NCBI GenBank assembly: GCA_031553975.1
Contig: JAVBKP010000138.1
Span: 1-17,931 of the forward strand
From: JAVBKP01 sp031553975
Lineage (GTDB): Bacteria; Bacillota; Clostridia; Peptostreptococcales; Anaerovoracaceae
Reading direction: 5' to 3'
Length of the DNA: 17,931 bases
A program made the translations under genes and the position numbers. Positions 13,345 to 17,931 of this stretch are shown piece by piece (position 1 is the stretch's first letter; every line of letters starts with the position of its first letter). Below the pieces are notes generated by a model. It worked only from the letters and a program-made list of their open reading frames with translations, did no database searches and had not been told where the DNA came from.

Positions 13345-13375
13345 CCGCTCATGACCGCTTTTTTTGTGTTATAAC
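13342..13375 (+). promoter_or_regulatory. probable activator-dependent late promoter
   Basis: Two direct copies of TGACCGCT (13342-13349 and 13352-13359) are offset by 10 bases, one helical turn, followed by a T-run and TGTTATAAC (13367-13375), an extended -10 box. No -35 hexamer is present at the right place; the repeats occupy it, which is the layout expected when an activator substitutes for the -35. Transcription would start near 13382, just ahead of the HNH and terminase genes. Confidence 0.55.
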
Positions 13376-13395
13376 TATTGTGAGAGAAAATAATT

Positions 13396-13442
13396 ATATA
13401 AAACAGCTGATGCGTGGGAAAACTGCATCAGCTGTTTTATAT
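13396..13442 (+). other. perfect 18-bp hairpin in the late leader
   Basis: ATATAAAACAGCTGATGC (13396-13413) pairs exactly with 13425-13442 around an 11-base loop; the 3' arm ends GCTGTTTTATAT. It lies about 15 bases into the expected late transcript and just before the HNH ribosome binding site. It may be a terminator for early read-through, a leader attenuator, or an mRNA stabiliser. Confidence 0.75.
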
Positions 13443-13457
13443 TGCAGAGGTGATGAG

Positions 13458-13817
13458 ATGCCAAACAAACCGTTGAGGCCATGCAAAAGGGCAGGGTGTG
13501 CCGCATTAACGAGCAATACATATTGTGAGGCGCATAGGCCAAAACAAATAGATAACCGACTAAGCGCAGCACATAGAGGATATACCAGTAAGTGGAGCAA
13601 GGCACGAAAAACATATCTTGCGAAGCGTCCTTGGTGTGAAGAGTGCGAAAGACAAAGCAAAAGAGCACCTGCAGCAGAAGTAGACCATATCATTCCACAC
13701 TGTGGAGATATGGTTTTATTTTGGTCAAAAAACAATTGGCAGGGGCTATGTAAGAGCTGCCATAGTACAAAAACAGCACAAAAAGATGGTGGTTTTGGCA
13801 ACAAAAAATTGAGATAG
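13458..13817 (+). CDS. HNH endonuclease linked to terminase
   Basis: The open frame extends upstream through the hairpin, but the ATG at 13458 with AGAGGTG 8 bases before it is the sensible start, giving 119 residues. An N-terminal zinc motif (Cys9, Cys14, Cys23, His26) is followed by the HNH domain: CEEC (60-63), VDHIIPH (Asp76-His77), NNWQGLCKSCHSTKT (Asn93 to Lys105, Cys98, Cys101, His102). HNH proteins encoded just before terminase in HK97-like phages bind the terminase and are needed for specific cos cutting in tested cases. Neighbours fit this: probable cos zone, then terS and terL. Confidence 0.88.
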   Translation: MPNKPLRPCKRAGCAALTSNTYCEAHRPKQIDNRLSAAHRGYTSKWSKARKTYLAKRPWCEECERQSKRAPAAEVDHIIPHCGDMVLFWSKNNWQGLCKSCHSTKTAQKDGGFGNKKLR

Positions 13818-13937
13818 CAAGACCACCCCCCACTATAATAAAGTTTTAGTTTTAAACTAGTAAGACCAAGTGGCAATGTTCGTGTGAAAAAAATTCCCAC
13901 ATCAGCATTTTGAAAAAATTATGAAAGGAGAAACGAT
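13818..13937. other. probable cos zone between HNH and terS
   Basis: A 120-base non-coding gap in otherwise tightly packed late genes. It holds a C-run (ACCACCCCCCACT, 13822-13834), an odd-centred palindrome TAGTTTTAAACTA (13847-13859), and ends with the terS ribosome binding site (AAAGGAG). HNH-encoding phages with a P27 terminase usually cut at cos in this position. The exact overhang cannot be seen. Confidence 0.45.
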
Positions 13938-14510
13938 ATGCCAACACCACCTAAACCAGTGATTGTTTTAGAGAGCGAAAGGAAATCGCATCGAACAAAA
14001 CAAGAGCTAGAAAAACGCAAGAAAGAAGAGGCCTCACTTCTTACAGGTTCAACAATGAAGGTGCGTGCAGAGGTGAAAAAGAATAAAATCGCAAATACAG
14101 AATTTAAGAGAATCAAAAAGCTACTAGGTGCAATTGGAAAAGATGATGCCATCTATGAAAGCGTGATTAACAGGTACTGTGCTATCTATGCTGAATGCAT
14201 GGAGTATGAAAGCAGACGTGAAGAGTTTTGCAAAGGCATGGAAGAATTGCGAGAGGAATACAATTCGGGCAAGATTGATAAAGAAGAGGATCTAAAGCCA
14301 TCGACATATTATAAACTTCTCAGAGACATGCAAAAAAATGTTACAACACTTGACGGGCTTTCAATGTCAAAGCGAAAAATGCTTCTTGATATCGAAAAAG
14401 AAAGTGCAATGACAATAGCCGCCGCACTACGATCAATTCCGAAAAAGACGGAAGAGGATGAGATAGTAAAGAATGATCCAATGTCAAGGGTTATAAGCAG
14501 GAGAGTATAA
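13938..14510 (+). CDS. terS: terminase small subunit, P27 family
   Basis: 190 residues. The basic N-terminal arm (SERKSHRTKQELEKRKKEE) is typical of P27 proteins and precedes a helical core with YESVINRYCAIYAECMEYESRREEF (about 73-97), the family pattern. The middle and C-terminus are also helical, ending in a short basic tail. It should bind phage DNA near the cos zone and load the large subunit. AAAGGAG precedes the ATG by about 8 bases. The large subunit starts 4 bases after its stop, so the two are translationally linked. Confidence 0.88.
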   Translation: MPTPPKPVIVLESERKSHRTKQELEKRKKEEASLLTGSTMKVRAEVKKNKIANTEFKRIKKLLGAIGKDDAIYESVINRYCAIYAECMEYESRREEFCKGMEELREEYNSGKIDKEEDLKPSTYYKLLRDMQKNVTTLDGLSMSKRKMLLDIEKESAMTIAAALRSIPKKTEEDEIVKNDPMSRVISRRV

Positions 14511-14513
14511 GTT

Positions 14514-16115
14514 ATGTATTTTAAACAAAGCTTTGCTGATTATGCAGTCGACTTTGTAGAATGCCTAAAACATGGTGATGATTTTTATGGGCAACCATTT
14601 AATTTACTCCCTTGGCAAAAGATGGCTATAAGTGAATTCTATGGAATGCTTAGAGATGGCACAAATTTAAGACAATATCAGTATCTGTATTTAGAAATAC
14701 CTAAGAAAAATGGGAAAAGTGAACTTGCGGCAGCACTAGGACTATTCCATACATTTGCAGATGAAGCTATGTATGGAGAAGTGTATGTTGTAGCAGCGGA
14801 TAAGAGCAATGCATCTATAATTTTCAATGCAGCGGTATCTATGCTTGAACAATGTCCAACCCTTTTAAAAAGAGTCAAAATAAAGGAAAGTACAAAAGAA
14901 ATTGTAGACAAGGTATCTCATACCAAGATGAAAGTTATGTCCTCAGAGGCATATTCAAAACATGGATACAAACCAACGTGCGTGATTTTTGACGAGCTAC
15001 ATGCTCAGCCTAAGCGTGATTTATGGGACATAATGACTTTCGGTGCAGGTTCAGCAAGAAAACAACCGGTTTGGATTGTGCTCACTACCGCAGGGGACGA
15101 CCCTGATAAAAATAGCATTGGCTGGGAAATCCACGAAAAGGCAAGAAAAATACTTGATTACAGAAATGGGCAGACGGAAGCAAATTATGATAATCCTGTA
15201 TGGCTACCGTACATATTTGGAATGCCAGACAATCCAGATGAGTGCGCTAAAATTGATATCTACAATGAAGACCTTTGGTACGCTTGTAACCCATCGCTTG
15301 GAGTAACGATCCAGATTGAAACACTTAGACAAGAGGCCCTTGATGCAAAACAAAGTGAAGCAGCTGAAAGGTTGTTTCGTTGGCTTAGATTAAATCAATG
15401 GATATCTGTAAAAACCGTAGGATGGTTACCACTAACCTTATTTGATAAAACAGAAAATATGATATCAAGAGAGACATTGAAAGGAAAACGATGCTATCTG
15501 GGAATGGATTTATCTAGTACCACTGACTTGACAGCGTTGGTTTTAATATTTCCGCCTCAGGCGGGCATTGAAAAATGGCACGTGTTATTTAAGGCATGGA
15601 TACCTGAGGATGGTATGAAAGAGAGGTCAAAGAGAGATCATGTAGACTTTATCAAATGGAAAAATGAAAAACATATTGAGACTACAATCGGCGACTGTAT
15701 AGATTATGACTATGTTGAAACTACAATTATTCAGATTGCAGAGGAATACAAAGTCGAAATGCTTGGGACCGACCAATGGAGTAGTCGAATGCTAACGCAA
15801 AGGCTAATGAGCAGAGGTATTAACGTAGTTGAGATTCCCCAAACCATGTCAGGGATGGCCGAAGCCATGAAGACGATAGAGAGATTTCTAAGGCGTGATG
15901 AAATGGGACACGAAAAAAATCCGTGTGCCAGATGGTGTTTTGGAAATGTTCGATGTGCAGTAGATGGTAATGAAAACATAAAGCCGATGAAAAACAAATC
16001 AATTGGCAGAATTGACATAACAGTAGCATGGATCAACGCTATGGCAGCAGCGATACTAGGAAAAGAAAAAATAGATAAAAATGGCATAATCATGTCAAAG
16101 GAATGGAGTTTATAA
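14514..16115 (+). CDS. terL: terminase large subunit
   Basis: 533 residues, the normal length for HK97-like TerL. ATPase: Walker A IPKKNGKSE (62-70, Lys68), Walker B VIFDELH (157-163, Asp160, Glu161), coupling motif LTTAG (190-194). Nuclease of RNase H type: GMDLSSTTD (Asp332), GTDQW (Asp420) and RIDITVAW (Asp501), giving the three metal-binding Asp. It packages DNA into the prohead and cuts it at the cos zone, with TerS and probably the HNH protein at 13458-13817. The ATG at 14514 follows an AGGAG about 10 bases upstream. Its stop overlaps the ATG of the next gene (TAATG). Confidence 0.97.
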   Translation: MYFKQSFADYAVDFVECLKHGDDFYGQPFNLLPWQKMAISEFYGMLRDGTNLRQYQYLYLEIPKKNGKSELAAALGLFHTFADEAMYGEVYVVAADKSNASIIFNAAVSMLEQCPTLLKRVKIKESTKEIVDKVSHTKMKVMSSEAYSKHGYKPTCVIFDELHAQPKRDLWDIMTFGAGSARKQPVWIVLTTAGDDPDKNSIGWEIHEKARKILDYRNGQTEANYDNPVWLPYIFGMPDNPDECAKIDIYNEDLWYACNPSLGVTIQIETLRQEALDAKQSEAAERLFRWLRLNQWISVKTVGWLPLTLFDKTENMISRETLKGKRCYLGMDLSSTTDLTALVLIFPPQAGIEKWHVLFKAWIPEDGMKERSKRDHVDFIKWKNEKHIETTIGDCIDYDYVETTIIQIAEEYKVEMLGTDQWSSRMLTQRLMSRGINVVEIPQTMSGMAEAMKTIERFLRRDEMGHEKNPCARWCFGNVRCAVDGNENIKPMKNKSIGRIDITVAWINAMAAAILGKEKIDKNGIIMSKEWSL

Positions 16116-16300
16116 TGCAAAAGAAACAATGGTTTTTCAAAACAATTCCTAAGATGATACCAGACATATTAGCGATATCTGGTGCGGTTACAATATCGTA
16201 TGGGACAGGGATAATCTATGTACCACTAGGGTATATAATGGGGGGAGTATTCCTTATTATTGCAGCTGTATTTTGGAGCAAGGCGGGTGTTAGCAAATGA
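16115..16300 (+). CDS. small two-helix membrane protein between terL and portal
   Basis: 61 residues from the ATG at 16115, which overlaps the terL stop (TAATG) and has GGAG upstream; an in-frame ATG at 16103 is too close to its site. The product has a short basic N-terminus (MQKKQWFFK) and two hydrophobic segments (about 15-36 and 38-54: PLGYIMGGVFLIIAAVFW), so it is probably an inner-membrane protein. Small membrane proteins at this place are common in HK97-like phages and have no assigned role that I know. The portal ATG overlaps its stop (ATGA). Confidence 0.75.
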   Translation: MQKKQWFFKTIPKMIPDILAISGAVTISYGTGIIYVPLGYIMGGVFLIIAAVFWSKAGVSK

Positions 16301-17517
16301 TTTTCGACAAAGCTATACGGGATTTAAAAAGCTCAACACCATATACGATTTCGATTACCGAGCCAAATGATTGGAGATCAGGAGGGGTTCTAGGAAATGG
16401 ACAAAGTGCCGCAATGAAATTATCGGCGGTGAACAGATGTGTAGAATGTATTTCCGATAGTATGAGCAAGCTGCCTTTATTTGTAATGGATGAAAAGACA
16501 AAAGAGCATATTGATCACCCTATTTTGAAACTTCTTGAACAGCGGCCAAATGAGGCAATGACACCAAGTGTATACAAAAAACTTGTGGAAACCAATAGAT
16601 TGCTTGGAGGCAATGGATATGCAGCTATTGTTAGAAGTAGCTTAAATGCAAGGCCAGTAGAATTGCTACCCCTTGCATATAGTTATGTCACCCCGTGGAT
16701 TGCAGATAATGGCACACTATGGTACATATACACAAATCCCCGAACAGGTGAAATGAGAAAAATAAACCAATGGGATATGATTCATTACAAGGCATATAGC
16801 GCAGATGGAATTACAGGAATATCTGTGCTATCAAGAGCAGCTGATGTAATATCGACCGCACAAGCTGCACAGGCTTATGAAGGCAAGTTTTATAGTAAAA
16901 ATGCACAACCGACTGGCGTGTTAACTGTAGATACAGAACTCCAGCCAGGAGCAAAGGATAAAATACGAGATGAGTGGGAAAAAATCCACATGGGTGTGGA
17001 TAATGCGTTTCGAGTGGCGGTACTTGACTTAGGGCTTAAATATCAATCAATTAGCGTGTCAAATAAAGATGCCCAGTTTATAGAATCAAAGGCCGTGACG
17101 GTGGAAGATATCGCACGGTTTTTTGGTGTGCCACTATACAAGCTCATGGCAGGAAAACAGGCGTACAATTCCAATGAACAAAATGGAATTGAATATGTAG
17201 TAGGGACCTTACACCCAATCGTGAGTCAATGCGAGGAAGAGGACACATATAAGCTTTTATTTGACAGTGAACTTGCGAAGAAATGGCAAATAAAAAGAAA
17301 TATGATGGCGGAACTTAGAGGCGATATGAATAGTCGCAGTGCATGGTACAAAACAGGGCGCGAAATTGGATATTTTTCAGTAAATGATATTTGCGATCTT
17401 GAAGATACGCCACATGTACCTGGAGGTGATACTAGAAATGCGAGTTTAAACTATGTTCCATTAGAGCTGTTTTATGAACTGAGCGTTAATAGAAATCAAA
17501 AAGGGAAGAAAGGTTGA
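16297..17517 (+). CDS. portal protein, HK97 family
   Basis: 406 residues, usual length for HK97-type portals. Recognisable features are SAVNRCVECISDSMSKLPLFV (about 43-63), HPILKLLEQRPNEAMTP (about 74-90), the GNGYAAIVR strand and GVPLYKLM near 288. Twelve copies form the DNA entry ring at one capsid vertex, which binds the terminase during packaging and the tail connector later. It starts by an ATGA overlap with the membrane protein gene, so it is translationally coupled. No truncation or frameshift is seen. The protease gene follows 4 bases after the stop. Confidence 0.95.
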   Translation: MIFDKAIRDLKSSTPYTISITEPNDWRSGGVLGNGQSAAMKLSAVNRCVECISDSMSKLPLFVMDEKTKEHIDHPILKLLEQRPNEAMTPSVYKKLVETNRLLGGNGYAAIVRSSLNARPVELLPLAYSYVTPWIADNGTLWYIYTNPRTGEMRKINQWDMIHYKAYSADGITGISVLSRAADVISTAQAAQAYEGKFYSKNAQPTGVLTVDTELQPGAKDKIRDEWEKIHMGVDNAFRVAVLDLGLKYQSISVSNKDAQFIESKAVTVEDIARFFGVPLYKLMAGKQAYNSNEQNGIEYVVGTLHPIVSQCEEEDTYKLLFDSELAKKWQIKRNMMAELRGDMNSRSAWYKTGREIGYFSVNDICDLEDTPHVPGGDTRNASLNYVPLELFYELSVNRNQKGKKG

Positions 17518-17521
17518 GGTA

Positions 17522-17931
17522 ATGAGAAAAATAGTTAAAAATGGGATTCTGGAAATATGGCTGAGTGGCTATATCGTAGATAATGATGAGGGCAGATTAT
17601 ACAACTGGCTTGGGTGGGATGCTGTGTGCCCAAACGATATTATTGATGCACTCATAGAGGCAAACGGGGCACCTGTTGTTATTAAAGTAGATAGCCCAGG
17701 GGGGAACTTAGTTGCAGGAGCAACAATTTATACGGAGTGTATGAACTATGAAGGCAAGATCACATTCGAGATCGTAGGTCTTGCGGGAAGCGCAGCGACG
17801 TTTATTACTCAATCTAGTGCAAAGGAAGGTAATACAACGAGAATGTCACCTCTGGCGCTATTTGTAATACATAATGCGCAAGGTGGTGCAAGTGGGGACT
17901 ACAGGGCCATGGAGCATGAATCTGTAAAATT
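17522..17931 (+). CDS. ClpP-like prohead protease, cut by the window edge
   Basis: 136 codons are visible from the ATG at 17522, then the window ends. The product begins MRKIVKNGILEIWLSGYIVD and shows the ClpP/S49 serine protease layout: DSPGGNLVAG (57-66, oxyanion side), GLAGSAATF with the nucleophile Ser90, and VIHNAQGGASGDY with catalytic His117. In HK97-like phages of this type it trims the scaffold and major capsid protein during head maturation. Its place directly after the portal agrees. The third catalytic residue would lie beyond the window. The ribosome binding site (GAGG) is close to the ATG. Confidence 0.92.
   Translation, partial: MRKIVKNGILEIWLSGYIVDNDEGRLYNWLGWDAVCPNDIIDALIEANGAPVVIKVDSPGGNLVAGATIYTECMNYEGKITFEIVGLAGSAATFITQSSAKEGNTTRMSPLALFVIHNAQGGASGDYRAMEHESVK

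Noticed and set aside
13342..13365. GACCGCTTTTTTT as a Rho-independent terminator
   Set aside because: There is a T-run but no hairpin before it; the two GACCGCT copies are direct, not inverted, repeats. A promoter element fits better.
13375..13900. Long minus-strand frames antisense to the HNH gene
   Set aside because: The HNH and zinc motifs fix the coding strand; the antisense products are Cys/Leu-rich without motifs.
15731..16129. 132-codon minus-strand frame inside terL
   Set aside because: Antisense to the nuclease domain of the terminase, whose catalytic residues are intact.
1..17931. CRISPR array, rRNA, tRNA or insertion sequence
   Set aside because: No regularly spaced repeat series, no recognisable structural RNA and no transposase or terminal inverted repeats were found on reading both strands.

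Overview
The window reads as the left half to two-thirds of an integrated temperate, tailed phage (a siphophage-type prophage with an HK97-like head module) in a low-GC Gram-positive host, most likely a member of the Clostridia. This rests on the AT-rich composition, the AGGAGG-type ribosome binding sites in front of most genes, the perfect TTGACA/TATAAT promoters, and the gene families (large serine integrase with a zinc ribbon, replication-terminator-like protein, DUF3850, YdbC/PC4-like protein, P27 terminase). The species cannot be told from the sequence.

Layout. 1-176: the last codons of what is probably a host gene, its terminator, and the likely attL zone. 177-3605: lysogeny module, mostly leftward: large serine integrase, a DEDDh exonuclease-BRCT protein, and a TTG-started HTH repressor; a 39-residue gene (2095-2214) is transcribed rightward between them. 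3606-3772: a divergent switch with two consensus promoters and three copies of a TGACATA-type operator element. 3782-11853: rightward early genes, including two small unknown proteins, a stand-alone Spo11/TopoVI-A-like Toprim protein, a complete tyrosine recombinase, a replication-terminator-like protein, a DUF2303-like protein, a large Cys-rich DUF3102-like protein, a tandemly duplicated ribbon-helix-helix gene, a DNA methyltransferase, a DUF3850 protein, two unknown proteins and a PC4-like ssDNA-binding protein. 11854-12893: an intergenic stretch with a GC-rich hairpin and GCGTAAA repeats, then an HUH-type Rep-like gene. 12937-13344: a sigma-region-4/ArpU-like late regulator, followed directly by a probable late promoter and a perfect 18-bp hairpin. 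13458-17931: packaging and head genes: HNH endonuclease, probable cos zone, terminase small (P27) and large subunits, a two-helix membrane protein, HK97-type portal, and the start of a ClpP-like prohead protease cut off by the window edge.

How it fits together. The repressor and the integrase/exonuclease genes belong to the lysogenic state. Derepression fires the rightward early promoter and turns on DNA-metabolism genes, ending with the late regulator, which probably activates the promoter just behind its own gene to drive packaging and head genes. The least ordinary points are: a Spo11/TopoVI-A-like protein without a visible B subunit; a full tyrosine recombinase in a phage that already has a serine integrase; an HUH Rep-like gene preceded by iteron-like repeats in a phage with a terminase; a recent RHH-gene duplication whose coding differences are all silent; and the tandem-repeat late promoter. 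All functional calls are from reading motifs; no database search was run.
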